Positions 6,731-16,332 are shown, counted from the stretch's first letter. The stretch is DNA of 64,000 nt from Roseburia zhanii (GCF_014287635.1 NZ_JACOPH010000002.1:248001-312000), one strand, 5' to 3'. Notes: generated by a model from the letters alone, not told the origin. Numbers and translations are program-made.

Positions 6731-9598
6731 TTAATTCTCTTCCCAATAGATTTCAATGACATCGCCATTGTTTAATTTCTGCATATATGCTGCATCGGTT
6801 CCATTGACTCTGGTGACGATGGAACGTCCTTTTGATACTGTAAGATCAAAATCGATCACATTGAAGATATCGACAAAAATATATTCTGCCTTTCCGGTTA
6901 AGATAACTCTCTCACCGTTGACGATCACCCAGATACCGGCATTTTCTGCTGTATCTGCTTTCGTATCTTCCGCAGTCTGCTCCTGTGGTTTTTCTATTGC
7001 ATCCTGTGCTGTTTTGGGATCAGTCTGCCCTTCTGCAATTTTATCATTTTCCTGTGATGCATCTGTCTGCCGGATGCTGCCATCTGCCTGCAAACTATTT
7101 TCTGTCCCTGTGACCGCCTGCTCATTTGGCATATCTTCTTCCTGCAGGCTGCTTTCTTCTACGGCTGTATCTTCTGTTTCTGTTAATCCATCTGTTTCTC
7201 TGGCATCAGCAACCCATTCTACCGTAAAATTCTCATATACCAAGGTATTGAAATCTGCCGGACGGTTATTCACAAGAATCTCATGGTCAGCGTCGATCTC
7301 CACATCCATAAATTCTGCCAACTGTCCTATTGTATAAAAGTTTCTCGTTTCTACGGCATCGCCTTCTTTGATCTCATAAGAAGACATTTCGATACTTCCA
7401 TTGACCTCTACAAATTTCGGACAGTGGATATTCTTGCCATTGACGATAAAATTCACAGTTTCCTGCGTATAATCTGTAATATCTGCTATGGTTACTTTTG
7501 CCGCCTCGCCTGCGGTAGACGGTTCTACAGTAATATAGCTGTTTGCGATCAATGGTGCATTGATATTAGTGATCTTATCGTTGACTTTTACGATCGCCGA
7601 TTCTCCTGCTTCTCCTCTTGCGATACGCGGACTTCCATTTACTGTGAAATTGATCTCTTTTCCACGTTTTGGGAACAGGTATTCATTCGGAAAACCTGCC
7701 TGCATAGCAGCATCTACGATCGTCAATTTATTATTGTCATACAGTTTTATCCGTTCGCCGTTAAAATGTACCATGATAAAACTGTTTTTCTGGTCAAAAT
7801 AATTTAAACAGATACCGATCGGTGTCACAAGCAGCGGATCTTTCTTGATCTCCGGCTGTTCAAAGGTAACTTCCTGCAACACTTCTTCTCCACGCAGTGC
7901 AACTCTTTCATATGGAAGTTCTAGTTTCTCTGCTAACATCGTTTCAAAACCATGGATCTTTCCACCACCGCCGACAATAAAGGTTGCACTGACGGTCTGA
8001 TCTCCGTTTAATTCTTTGATCTTATCTGCAACATCTGTCGTAATACGGTCTACGATATTTTCTGTTAATTCCCATACTTCTTCTGCCTTAATCGTATGCT
8101 TTAACATCATAATATCTGTATATTCAATTTCTTCTTCCACAGTAGATGCCAGCTTGATATGCTCTGCCATCTGGAAATCAACTAAATATTTCTGCACGAT
8201 CAGTTCTGTGATCTCATCACCTGCTAACGGTATCATGCCATATGCGATGATACTGCCGTCTTTTGTGACAGAAATATCGGACGTTCCGGCTCCCACATCT
8301 ACCAATGCGATATTTAACATACGATAATTTTCAGGAATCGCAATATCGATTGCTGCAATAGGCTCCAATGTCAGGTTTGCAACGGTCAGTCCTGCAATGC
8401 CAACGGCTGCATATAAACCATCCACAACATCTTCCGGTAAAAATGTGACAATGATATCTTCGGATATCTTCTCTGCTTTATGCCCGATCAGATTTGAGAA
8501 GATCTCTCCGTTTAAATAATATTTTACGACAGAATATCCGACACAATAAAATTTATAATTCGTATCATTCTTCTCTTGTAAGATCGCCTGTGCTTTTTCA
8601 ATGCCAAGCAGATCGAGTGTATGTACATCTTCTGCCAGTACAACACTTTCTGTTTCAAACTCATATTCGATATTTGTCGTAACGGTCTTTAATACTCGTC
8701 CAGCAGCTGCAATACATACAGAAGTCAGCTTCTTGCCGATCTGTTCTTCTAATGCTTCTTTTACCAGCCGGATCGTATTTCCAACTCTGCCGATATCGTG
8801 AATCTGTCCATCTAACATTGCACGCGTTTCATGCTCTGTAGAATATTGTGCAAGCACTACAAATTCTTTTCCGATCCGGTATCCAACGGTTCCTACGACA
8901 TTTCGCGTACCGATATCCAGACCGAATACTAATTCTTCTCCTGTTTGCATCTTCTCCATTCCTTTTTCTCCCATGGGCGTTTTTGAAGTCTTTTTTTCTC
9001 CGGTTTCTTCTGAAAATATCTCATCTAACTGATGAAATGTATCTTCCCTTGTGCCATTATTATCAATCATCACCTTACAGTATTCCCGGTATGTTTCCTC
9101 TGAAAGCTGGCTGTGAAAAATAGCATCAATCTTTTCATCAGAATATCCCCGGCTTGCCTTTAAGCGTTCTCTGCGGTTCTTTCTTGTTGTATAAATATAC
9201 CACAGTTCATCACATATTTTATCATATCCTTCTTCAATTAAAAGAGCCGCTTCTAAAATAAAATAAGAAATTTTACCTTCCTTACGTTTTTGTTCTGCAA
9301 GCCGCAGAACTTCACGCTTGACAGCCGGATGTACAATGGCATTCATCTGCTCTCTTTTTTCCTCATCTGAAAAGATCACTTCTGCCATCTTTCCTTTATC
9401 TAAGCTGCCATCTTCTGCAAAAATATCTTCTCCATCAAACACCTCTGTGATTTCCGCAAAACAGTCCATTCCCGGCTGCATCAGTGTATGGGCTAATTCA
9501 TCGGCTAAAACCACTTCTGCTGGATAGTTTTTCTCTATATAGTGCAGGATCTCAGATTTTCCGGCTCCTACACCCCCTGTAATTCCAATAAATCTCAT
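6731..9598 (-). CDS. coaE: Fused dephospho-CoA kinase (CoaE) and FtsA-like actin-fold ATPase
   Basis: One uninterrupted frame of 955 codons. Residues 1-195 are a complete CoaE: P-loop GGVGAGKS at 8-15, LADELAH, IVHPAVK and YIYTTRKNRRERL, which carries out the last step of CoA synthesis. A polar linker (196-221) follows. From residue 222 an FtsA/PilM-type protein begins with phosphate loop FGLDIGTRN, a second loop LVDVGAGTSDISV and adenosine motif IVGGGGKIHGFETML. The last third holds several small repeats with a VNG turn, probably beta-grasp modules, separated by an acidic Glu/Gln/Thr-rich stretch. An internal ATG at 8959 (residue 214) has GGGAG 8 bases before it, so the FtsA-like part may also be made separately. 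The two activities are usually separate proteins, and the partner of the ATPase is unknown. Confidence 0.88.
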   Translation of the reverse strand: MRFIGITGGVGAGKSEILHYIEKNYPAEVVLADELAHTLMQPGMDCFAEITEVFDGEDIFAEDGSLDKGKMAEVIFSDEEKREQMNAIVHPAVKREVLRLAEQKRKEGKISYFILEAALLIEEGYDKICDELWYIYTTRKNRRERLKASRGYSDEKIDAIFHSQLSEETYREYCKVMIDNNGTREDTFHQLDEIFSEETGEKKTSKTPMGEKGMEKMQTGEELVFGLDIGTRNVVGTVGYRIGKEFVVLAQYSTEHETRAMLDGQIHDIGRVGNTIRLVKEALEEQIGKKLTSVCIAAAGRVLKTVTTNIEYEFETESVVLAEDVHTLDLLGIEKAQAILQEKNDTNYKFYCVGYSVVKYYLNGEIFSNLIGHKAEKISEDIIVTFLPEDVVDGLYAAVGIAGLTVANLTLEPIAAIDIAIPENYRMLNIALVDVGAGTSDISVTKDGSIIAYGMIPLAGDEITELIVQKYLVDFQMAEHIKLASTVEEEIEYTDIMMLKHTIKAEEVWELTENIVDRITTDVADKIKELNGDQTVSATFIVGGGGKIHGFETMLAEKLELPYERVALRGEEVLQEVTFEQPEIKKDPLLVTPIGICLNYFDQKNSFIMVHFNGERIKLYDNNKLTIVDAAMQAGFPNEYLFPKRGKEINFTVNGSPRIARGEAGESAIVKVNDKITNINAPLIANSYITVEPSTAGEAAKVTIADITDYTQETVNFIVNGKNIHCPKFVEVNGSIEMSSYEIKEGDAVETRNFYTIGQLAEFMDVEIDADHEILVNNRPADFNTLVYENFTVEWVADARETDGLTETEDTAVEESSLQEEDMPNEQAVTGTENSLQADGSIRQTDASQENDKIAEGQTDPKTAQDAIEKPQEQTAEDTKADTAENAGIWVIVNGERVILTGKAEYIFVDIFNVIDFDLTVSKGRSIVTRVNGTDAAYMQKLNNGDVIEIYWEEN

Positions 9599-9606
9599 TC
9601 TGCCAC

Positions 9607-12258
9607 CTATTTTGCTTCGTACCAGTTATTACCGGTATGCATATCGATCTCAAGTGTTACAGACATTTGTGCTGCTCCCTGCATTTCTTCGGTTAATATC
9701 TGTTCCACCTGTGTTAATTCCTCTTTGTGTGTTTCGATCAGTAATTCATCATGTACCTGTAAGATCAGTTTCGACTGTAGTCCTTCTTCTGCCAGGCGGT
9801 CATGGACACGTATCATTGCGATCTTAATGATATCGGCTGCCGTTCCCTGGATCGGTGCGTTCATAGCAACACGCTCCCCGAAAGATCTCTGCATAAAATT
9901 GCTGGATGTAAGTTCCGGCACCGGTCTTCGTCTGCCAAACATCGTAAGGGAATATCCTTTTTCCTTTGCTTCGCTGACTAAGCCGTCCAGAAATGACTTG
10001 ATCTTTGGATACGTTTCAAAATAGCGTTTGATATATTCTGCCGCTTCTTTTTTACTGATGCTTAGATCCTGACTTAACCCGAAGGAACTGATCCCATAGA
10101 CAATACCAAAGTTGACTGCCTTCGCATTCCGCCTTTGCAGGTCGGTCACTTCATCAAATGGAATATGGAACACCTGTGAAGCTGTCGTTCTGTGGATATC
10201 CCTTGCCTCTTTGTACGCTTCGATCAACTGCTCATCGCCTGACATATGGGCAAGTACACGAAGCTCGATCTGCGAATAATCTGCATCTGCAAACACACAG
10301 TCTTCTGCCGGAAGAAATACTTTTCGTATCAGTCTTCCTAATTCCATACGGATCGGGATATTCTGCAGATTCGGTTCTGTACTGCTGATCCTGCCGGTCG
10401 CTGTGATCGTCTGATGGAAGGTGCTGTGAATCCTGCCATCAGCATCAATATCATTCGAAAGTCCATCGGCATAAGTTGATTTTAACTTTGTAAGCTGACG
10501 GTATTCTAGAATTTCTGCAACGATCGGATATTCCGGTGCTAACTTATCTAATACATCTGCGGCTGTGGAATAACCTGTCTTTGTTTTCTTGCCGTTAGGC
10601 ATTTTTAATTTTTCAAAAAGGATCACTCCTAGCTGCTTTGGTGAATTGATATTAAATTCCTCACCTGCTTTATCATAGATGCTTTGTTCAAGTTCTGCAA
10701 TCCGGCTCGTTAGATTCTCTCCATAAGCAGCTAACGCATCTTTATCAGCTATGATTCCTTCCCGTTCCATGTCAGAAAGCACATAGACAAGTGGAAGTTC
10801 GATTTCCTCATACAATGGATACATTCCGGTTTCTTTTAACTGCTCTGTTAAAATATCCTTTGATTTCCATGCCGTATAAGCCATATAGCAGATACATTTT
10901 AAAGCCGCCTCCGGTCTTTCTTCCATTGCCGATACAAGACTCATTTTATCTAAAAGATCTGTCTGTGACGGGATCATCAGGTTTAAATAATTTTTTGCAA
11001 TATCCTCATATGGATACGTGCCTTGCAGGGGATTTAACAGATATGCCGCTATCCCACAGTCATGTAAATGTTTTCGTAATTCTTTATCTGTTGTATTCAG
11101 TTCTAAGAGTTTTACTGCTTCTTTTAAATCCAGAAAAACAGTTTCTTTCGCTGTCGATGCGATCATCTTTGCATGATCTTTGAGATAATCTTCACTCATC
11201 AGTCCGCCAACCGGAATATAGGCTGTCTTTGCTTCTCCATAACACAGTGCAACTCCGTCAAAATGACCTTTTTCTACTGCAAAAGCCATTCCGATACAAG
11301 GGTGTTCCTTTGCCTCTGCAAATGCTGCTTCTGCTAAAACAAAATCTTCTATTTTACAAAAATGTGTACTGATATCATTCTGTGGAACATCGATCTCAAA
11401 CCGTTTGAGCATATTTTTAAATTCTAACTGTTTACATAATACATAAGCTTCTTCGGTATAAAAATTGCCCAGTTTTGCTTCTTCAAATTCATATGTGACC
11501 GGAGCATTGATGTCAATCGTCGCTAAGGTTTTTGACATTTCTGCCATATCATAATGTGCTTCTAAATTTTCTTTTGCCCGCTTTGGCTTGATCTCCTCTA
11601 AATGTGCATGTGCATTTTCGATACTGCCATATGATACGATCAGATTCGTCGCTGTCTTTTCCCCGATTCCCGGTACACCCGGAATATTATCTGCTGTATC
11701 TCCCATTAACGCTTTGACATCAATGAACTGTACCGGCGTCACCTGATAACGTTCTAATACATCTTTTGCATAATAATCTTCGATCTCTGTACCGTTCCGC
11801 TTTGTTTTTGGAATCCTGATCTTGATATGATCTGAAGCAAGCTGCAACAGATCTCTGTCACCGGATACGACCGATACTTCAAAACCTTCACGCTCTGCCC
11901 TCTTTGAGATCGTTCCTAACAGATCATCTGCCTCATAGCCTTCTTTTTCAATGGTCTTGATTCCCATGGCAGATAACATTTCTTTCATCAGAGGTACCTG
12001 CTGCCGCAATTCCTCTGCCATCGGTTTTCGCGTTCCTTTATATTCCGCATACATCTTATGGCGGAATGTCGGTGCATGTACATCAAATGCTACTGTCAGA
12101 TATTCCGGCTGTTCTTCATCTAATATCTTAAACAGGATATTTAAAAATCCATAAACTGCATTCGTATGGACTCCCTGTGCATTCGTCAGATCAGGTATGC
12201 CAAAAAATGCCCGGTTCAAAATACTATGTCCATCGATCAATACTATTTTTTTACTCAT
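9607..12258 (-). CDS. polA: DNA polymerase I
   Basis: 883 residues. The N-terminal 5'-3' exonuclease has KIVLIDGHSILNRAFFG and GYEADDLLGT with the helix-hairpin-helix GVPGIGEKTA. The C-terminal polymerase has motif A DADYSQIELRVLAH, motif B RRNAKAVNFGIVYG and motif C LQVHDELLIE. In the middle domain the proofreading motif with two acidic residues (DxE) is replaced by IGMAFAVE, so 3'-5' exonuclease activity is probably lost, as in several thermophile and clostridial PolA proteins. The ATG overlaps the stop of the upstream peptidase gene as ATGA, and coaE follows after 8 bases. Confidence 0.97.
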   Translation of the reverse strand: MSKKIVLIDGHSILNRAFFGIPDLTNAQGVHTNAVYGFLNILFKILDEEQPEYLTVAFDVHAPTFRHKMYAEYKGTRKPMAEELRQQVPLMKEMLSAMGIKTIEKEGYEADDLLGTISKRAEREGFEVSVVSGDRDLLQLASDHIKIRIPKTKRNGTEIEDYYAKDVLERYQVTPVQFIDVKALMGDTADNIPGVPGIGEKTATNLIVSYGSIENAHAHLEEIKPKRAKENLEAHYDMAEMSKTLATIDINAPVTYEFEEAKLGNFYTEEAYVLCKQLEFKNMLKRFEIDVPQNDISTHFCKIEDFVLAEAAFAEAKEHPCIGMAFAVEKGHFDGVALCYGEAKTAYIPVGGLMSEDYLKDHAKMIASTAKETVFLDLKEAVKLLELNTTDKELRKHLHDCGIAAYLLNPLQGTYPYEDIAKNYLNLMIPSQTDLLDKMSLVSAMEERPEAALKCICYMAYTAWKSKDILTEQLKETGMYPLYEEIELPLVYVLSDMEREGIIADKDALAAYGENLTSRIAELEQSIYDKAGEEFNINSPKQLGVILFEKLKMPNGKKTKTGYSTAADVLDKLAPEYPIVAEILEYRQLTKLKSTYADGLSNDIDADGRIHSTFHQTITATGRISSTEPNLQNIPIRMELGRLIRKVFLPAEDCVFADADYSQIELRVLAHMSGDEQLIEAYKEARDIHRTTASQVFHIPFDEVTDLQRRNAKAVNFGIVYGISSFGLSQDLSISKKEAAEYIKRYFETYPKIKSFLDGLVSEAKEKGYSLTMFGRRRPVPELTSSNFMQRSFGERVAMNAPIQGTAADIIKIAMIRVHDRLAEEGLQSKLILQVHDELLIETHKEELTQVEQILTEEMQGAAQMSVTLEIDMHTGNNWYEAK

Positions 12259-14048
12259 ATAGCCCTCGTATATTCTTTTAACCAGCGATTTTCATCCTCG
12301 GTCATATATGGTGATAAGGTATCATATACCTTTTTGTGATACTGATTCAAAAGTTCTATTTCTTTTCTGCTCATTTCATCTGCGTCAATGGCATCAAGAT
12401 CGATCGGTGCATATGTGATTGTTTCAAAACACATAAACTGACCGTATTCATTTTTACCTGCCTGTCTGCACAAAAGTTCATTTTCCGTACGGATTCCATA
12501 AGCACCTTCTAAATAAACACCTGGTTCGTCCGTTGTGATCATGCCTGCTTCTAAAACTGCATTGTCATCATTGCCACGCTGTTTCCAGCGGAATGCATTC
12601 GGTCCTTCGTGTACATTTAAAATATGTCCGACTCCATGACCGGTACCGCATTTATAATCAAGTTCCATGCTCCACAACGGCTCTCTTGCTAAAATATCCA
12701 GATTGATGCCTTTGCAGCCATAGAGAAATTTTGCATCTGCAAGATTTAAGTTAGCCCGGCAGACTGCTGTAAAATGACGTTTCATTTCTGCACTGATGGG
12801 ACCTAATGCCATAGTCCGCGTAATATCTGTCGTTCCTTCTAAGTAATGTCCGCCCGAATCCACTAATAAAAATCCTTCCGGTTTTATTGTGGCATTACTC
12901 TGTGGCGTTGCTGCATAGTGCATCATTGCACCATTTGCCCCATACGCACAGATCGTATCAAAACTCAATTCAATAAAATGTTCCTGCTCCCGTCTTCTTT
13001 CTTCTAAATAATCAGAAGCAGAAATCTCTGTGATCGTTTCTTTTCCGATATGTGTTTTCAGCCAGTACATAAACTTTGTAAAAGCCACACCGTCTTTGAT
13101 ATGTGCAGCGATCGTATTTTTGATCTCAACCGGATTTTTGACTGCCTTTAACATTTCTGTCGGATTCTGCTTACAAAGCAGTTTTGCATCTTCCGGCAAG
13201 GCATGTACGATCTTATAATTGACGATCTCTTTATCTAACCATATGGTCTGATCGTGCAGAGTTTTGACATATTCATATACAGATGCATATGGTCTTGTCG
13301 TAATCTGATGATCTAAGAGATATTTTTTCTGGTCTTCTGTTAAAATATCTTCCTGCAAAAACCAGATACAAGTCTGCTCTGTGAGTAAAAGATAAGAAAG
13401 CACTACCGGTACATATGCAATGTCATTGCCACGTACGTTTAAAAGCCATGCAATATCATACAAAGACGAGAGAATGTGGCTGTCTGCATGTTCTGCTTTC
13501 ATCTGTTCTCTTACTTTTTCTAATTTTGCATCGATACTTTCACCTGCATATTTTTCTTCTAATAAAAATACCGGCTCCTTGGAAAGCGGTGGTCTGTCCG
13601 TCCAGATCAGATCTACTAAATCTTCTTCTGCTTTTAATGCACCATGCCTTTCTTCTGCGATCTTTCGATATTCTTCTCCGGTCTTTGCACAAAGTACCCG
13701 TCCATCGCAGCCGATACATCCATTCTCTTTTAATTTATCCCTGATAAATTCTGTGACCGTGCAGACACCTTCTTCGCCCATACGGTACAGTGTCACGCCA
13801 CTTCCTTCGAGCTGTTTTGCTGCCTGTATAAAATATCTGCCATCTGTCCAGAGTCCTGCTTCATCCTGCAAGATGACTGCTGTTCCGGCAGAACCGGTAA
13901 ATCCGGTCATATATTCTCTTGCTTTAAAATATTCCCCAACATATTCAGAACCATGAAAATCTGCTGTCGGGACTACATAGATATCAATTCCACGTTCTGC
14001 CATCTGTGCCCTAAGTGCTGCAAGGCGTACACGCACCGGATCAGTCAT
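12255..14048 (-). CDS. pepP: Xaa-Pro aminopeptidase, M24 family, three-domain type
   Basis: About 597 residues with two creatinase-like N-terminal domains (VVPTADFHGSEYVGEYF, FTGSAGTAVI, WTDGRYFIQA) and a pita-bread M24 catalytic domain. The five metal ligands are visible: D in LLVDSGG, D in GTTDITRT, H in GTGHGVGH, E in TTDEPG and E in RTENELL. The family removes N-terminal residues next to proline in the cytoplasm. The ATG at 14048 is chosen because GGAG is 9 bases upstream; earlier in-frame ATGs (14054, 14063, 14072) are less well placed. It overlaps both neighbours (thioesterase and polA), so it is co-translated with them. Confidence 0.93.
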   Translation of the reverse strand: MTDPVRVRLAALRAQMAERGIDIYVVPTADFHGSEYVGEYFKAREYMTGFTGSAGTAVILQDEAGLWTDGRYFIQAAKQLEGSGVTLYRMGEEGVCTVTEFIRDKLKENGCIGCDGRVLCAKTGEEYRKIAEERHGALKAEEDLVDLIWTDRPPLSKEPVFLLEEKYAGESIDAKLEKVREQMKAEHADSHILSSLYDIAWLLNVRGNDIAYVPVVLSYLLLTEQTCIWFLQEDILTEDQKKYLLDHQITTRPYASVYEYVKTLHDQTIWLDKEIVNYKIVHALPEDAKLLCKQNPTEMLKAVKNPVEIKNTIAAHIKDGVAFTKFMYWLKTHIGKETITEISASDYLEERRREQEHFIELSFDTICAYGANGAMMHYAATPQSNATIKPEGFLLVDSGGHYLEGTTDITRTMALGPISAEMKRHFTAVCRANLNLADAKFLYGCKGINLDILAREPLWSMELDYKCGTGHGVGHILNVHEGPNAFRWKQRGNDDNAVLEAGMITTDEPGVYLEGAYGIRTENELLCRQAGKNEYGQFMCFETITYAPIDLDAIDADEMSRKEIELLNQYHKKVYDTLSPYMTEDENRWLKEYTRAI

Positions 14049-14514
14049 TGTCATTTTCTCCATAAAATTCAAAAAATTTCGTATCTAATTCCGGATAAGA
14101 CCGTTTTAAGGAGATCGGCTTACCGCTTCGATTCAAAAAGCAGTGTTCACTTGTTGCAAGTGTCCGCAATTCTCCCGTTTTCTTATCTGTCATACGATAT
14201 TCTACTTTCATTTTTATTCCGTTATATTCTGTGATCTTTGTTTCGATCACTACAATATCATCAAAGTGTACCATGCTCTTATATTCACAGGATACGGAAA
14301 GAACCGGACTGATGATCTCCATTTCTTCCATTCCCTTATAGGATAACCCGATCTGCTCCATTAAATCCATTCTTGCTTCTTCCATCCAGCGGATATAATT
14401 AGAATGATGGATAATGCCCATCTGGTCTGTTTCATAATATTTCGCATGATGCTCATAAGGCTTGATATGAATTGGTTCTGTCTGTCCATAAATCTGTAAC
14501 TCTTTTCCTGTCAT
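14041..14514 (-). CDS. Acyl-CoA thioesterase, 4HBT (YbgC/FadM-like) hotdog protein
   Basis: 157 residues with the 4-hydroxybenzoyl-CoA thioesterase signature YYETDQMGIIHHSNYIRWMEEAR, whose Asp is the usual catalytic residue. CEYKSMVHFDDIVVIET and the C-terminal EHCFLN follow. It hydrolyses acyl-CoA esters in the cytoplasm; chain length cannot be predicted. GGAGG lies before the start. First gene of the long minus-strand cluster that runs through polA and coaE. Confidence 0.9.
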   Translation of the reverse strand: MTGKELQIYGQTEPIHIKPYEHHAKYYETDQMGIIHHSNYIRWMEEARMDLMEQIGLSYKGMEEMEIISPVLSVSCEYKSMVHFDDIVVIETKITEYNGIKMKVEYRMTDKKTGELRTLATSEHCFLNRSGKPISLKRSYPELDTKFFEFYGENDND

Positions 14515-14620
14515 AATTCATTACCTCCTTTGGTCAGAATACCTTTCTGACATCACTTTAACATTACTATTATGTCACAGTGGGCGGGAATTTTCAAGAG
14601 ATGCTGCACTTAAATGGGGC

Positions 14621-14848
14621 TTAAAACGGACAGCATCTTCCTCTTTCTTCACGTTCCATATCTTTTACATAATTTGCCTGATATTCCATCGTGATCTCAC
14701 GCAGTTCTTTCTTTCCTTCGATATATGGAAGATACATGTCATAGGCATCAAATGCATCATCGCAGCCGATATCTCCATATCCTAAGGAATCTTTGACGAT
14801 TTTTTCTCTTTGTTCTCTTGTTGTATTTTTGATCAGAAACTGTTCCAT
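14621..14848 (-). CDS. Small conserved-looking protein, unknown, 75 aa
   Basis: The protein is acidic and helical, starts MEQFLIKNTTREQREKIV and ends RGRCCPF with two adjacent cysteines; a third cysteine is in GDIGCDDAFDAYD. A strong ribosome site (AAAGGAG) precedes the ATG. No known domain was recognised. The stop codon lies inside a GATGCTG...CAGCATC stem at 14600-14637 that may act as a weak terminator. Function unknown. Confidence 0.65.
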   Translation of the reverse strand: MEQFLIKNTTREQREKIVKDSLGYGDIGCDDAFDAYDMYLPYIEGKKELREITMEYQANYVKDMEREERGRCCPF

Positions 14849-15009
14849 GACTTTACTCCTTTTTGCTTGTAATTAAGATAATTATGTATCGCTTTCTTTG
14901 AAATATCAAGTTTTTCTATACACACTCATTTGAAACTGTTATAATCAGATTACTGTTTATTGGTATATGCCAGCAAACTATAATCTAGCTAACGGAAAGG
15001 AATTGATTT

Positions 15010-15456
15010 ATGAAAATCGCACTTTTTTCTGATACACATGGTATTTTCCGTCCAGACTGGATGGATATAATCAAAGACTGCACCTATCTGATCCATACCG
15101 GTGACTTCCATACCAGAAAGTGTTATGAAACTTTTTTGAATATAGGGATCCCTTCTTACATGGTCCGCGAAAACTGTGATAAGGGTGAATGGGCTTCATA
15201 CCTGCCTGAATTTATGCCTGTTGTGATTGGTGGAAAAATGTTCTATCTCGTTCACAACCGCGCAGATCTGCCTCTTGATCTGACAGATGCTGACTTTATC
15301 ATTTACGGTCATACACATATATTTTCACATGAGAACCGTCATGGAAAAATTTATATCAATCCCGGAAGTGCCGGCAATGACCGCGGTGACGGCAAGCATA
15401 TGGCAATCTTAGAATTGCAGGATGATGATTATAAACTGCAGCAGATCATGCTGTAA
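15010..15456 (+). CDS. YfcE/MJ0936-type metallophosphoesterase
   Basis: 148 residues with the calcineurin-like phosphoesterase ligands in order: DTHG, HTGDF, ENCD, VHN and GHTH, then INPGSAGNDRG. The family comprises small cytoplasmic phosphodiesterases acting on artificial esters or cyclic nucleotides; the natural substrate is unknown. The family's usual GNCD is ENCD here. Single gene on the plus strand with GAAAGGA upstream. Confidence 0.9.
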   Translation: MKIALFSDTHGIFRPDWMDIIKDCTYLIHTGDFHTRKCYETFLNIGIPSYMVRENCDKGEWASYLPEFMPVVIGGKMFYLVHNRADLPLDLTDADFIIYGHTHIFSHENRHGKIYINPGSAGNDRGDGKHMAILELQDDDYKLQQIML

Positions 15457-15495
15457 TGTGATGGGATCAATCTGCCTGTCCCACGATCTTAATCA

Positions 15496-15729
15496 TCATT
15501 TTTTCTTTCTTAACATCAAAAGTCCGGCAATAACTAAAAGCAGGATTCCAACGACAATTCCTGCTACACTAAAATCATTTCCGATTTTCCCTGCCAAAAA
15601 GATTGATGTTGGTCCATCTGCTCCACCGATAATTGAAACCGACATCTGTTTCTTCCATTTTAATACTGCACTAAAACCAGCGAGTACCAGCCCAATAACT
15701 CCTAAAATAATTGCCATTGTCTTTTTCAT
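15496..15729 (-). CDS. Mini membrane protein with the GGADGPTSIF motif of Na+-pumping decarboxylase beta subunits
   Basis: 77 residues: a first hydrophobic helix (about 5-22), a loop with VSIIGGADGPTSIFLAGKIG, a second helix (about 52-72) and a basic end RKKK. The GGADGP stretch is the conserved Na+-binding region of OadB/GcdB, which are proteins of about 380 residues or more. It has its own ATG with AAGGAG, so it is not just a broken OadB. Proteins of this type are, from memory, recurrent in Clostridia and annotated as decarboxylase beta subunits, but with no alpha or gamma partners nearby the role is unknown. Confidence 0.7.
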   Translation of the reverse strand: MKKTMAIILGVIGLVLAGFSAVLKWKKQMSVSIIGGADGPTSIFLAGKIGNDFSVAGIVVGILLLVIAGLLMLRKKK

Positions 15730-15746
15730 TCTGTCTTATCTCCTTT

Positions 15747-16317
15747 TTATGATTTTTCTTTTAACAATCTGTCCAATAAAACATCCCTATGATCCATAAA
15801 CATTTTTGTGATCTGATAGTTGTCTGTATCTTCATAACTGCATAAATGCTGCCCATCATCGAAACAATAAATATCTGCATCCGGAATTCCTAATAAGATC
15901 GGCGAATGTGTCACAATGATAAATTGAGCTCCTTCTTTTGCACATCTGTATATCTCCATTAAAAGTGTTAATTGTCTTTGCGGTGAAAGTGCTGCCTCCG
16001 GTTCGTCAAACAGATACAGTCCATTTTTCTTTTCGGTATCCTTTTACGATCCTGATCGCATCGCATAATTCTGAATGTGTGTCATGCGTTGAAAAAGAAT
16101 AATTTTTTGTTCCACCCTCAGGATTAAACCCATGTGCAACCGCTACTGCTTCTAACAATGTTGATTTTCCACTTCCGTTTTCGCCAACAAAAAAAGTAAT
16201 GGCATTTGAAAAATCAATTTTTTCAATGCCGCAAAAGGCTTCTATTTCATTTATATAACTGTTTTTATCTATGTGATTCCAGTCAAATATCACGCCTTGG
16301 ATAAATTGTTGATTCAA
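15747..16317 (-). pseudogene. AAA family ATPase (small, AAA_23-like), decayed by internal deletion and frameshift
   Basis: The N-terminal half, from a TTG start at 16317 after GGAGG, reads INEIEAFCGIEKIDF, then Walker A GENGSGKST and AVAHGFNPEGGTKNYSFST. It goes out of frame after KGYRK. The other frame continues with GLYLFDEPEAALSPQRQ (Walker B) and FIIVTHSPILLGIPDADIY to the end at 15747. Intact members need roughly 60-80 residues between the KGYRK point and the Walker B region. These are missing, so a deletion joined the two parts out of frame near 16030-16045. Confidence 0.8.
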
Positions 16318-16332
16318 AAATAGATCCTCCTG

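Noticed and set aside
15496..15729. Truncated oadB/gcdB pseudogene
   Set aside because: It has its own ribosome site, two helices and a natural basic end, and no further beta-subunit sequence lies on either side.
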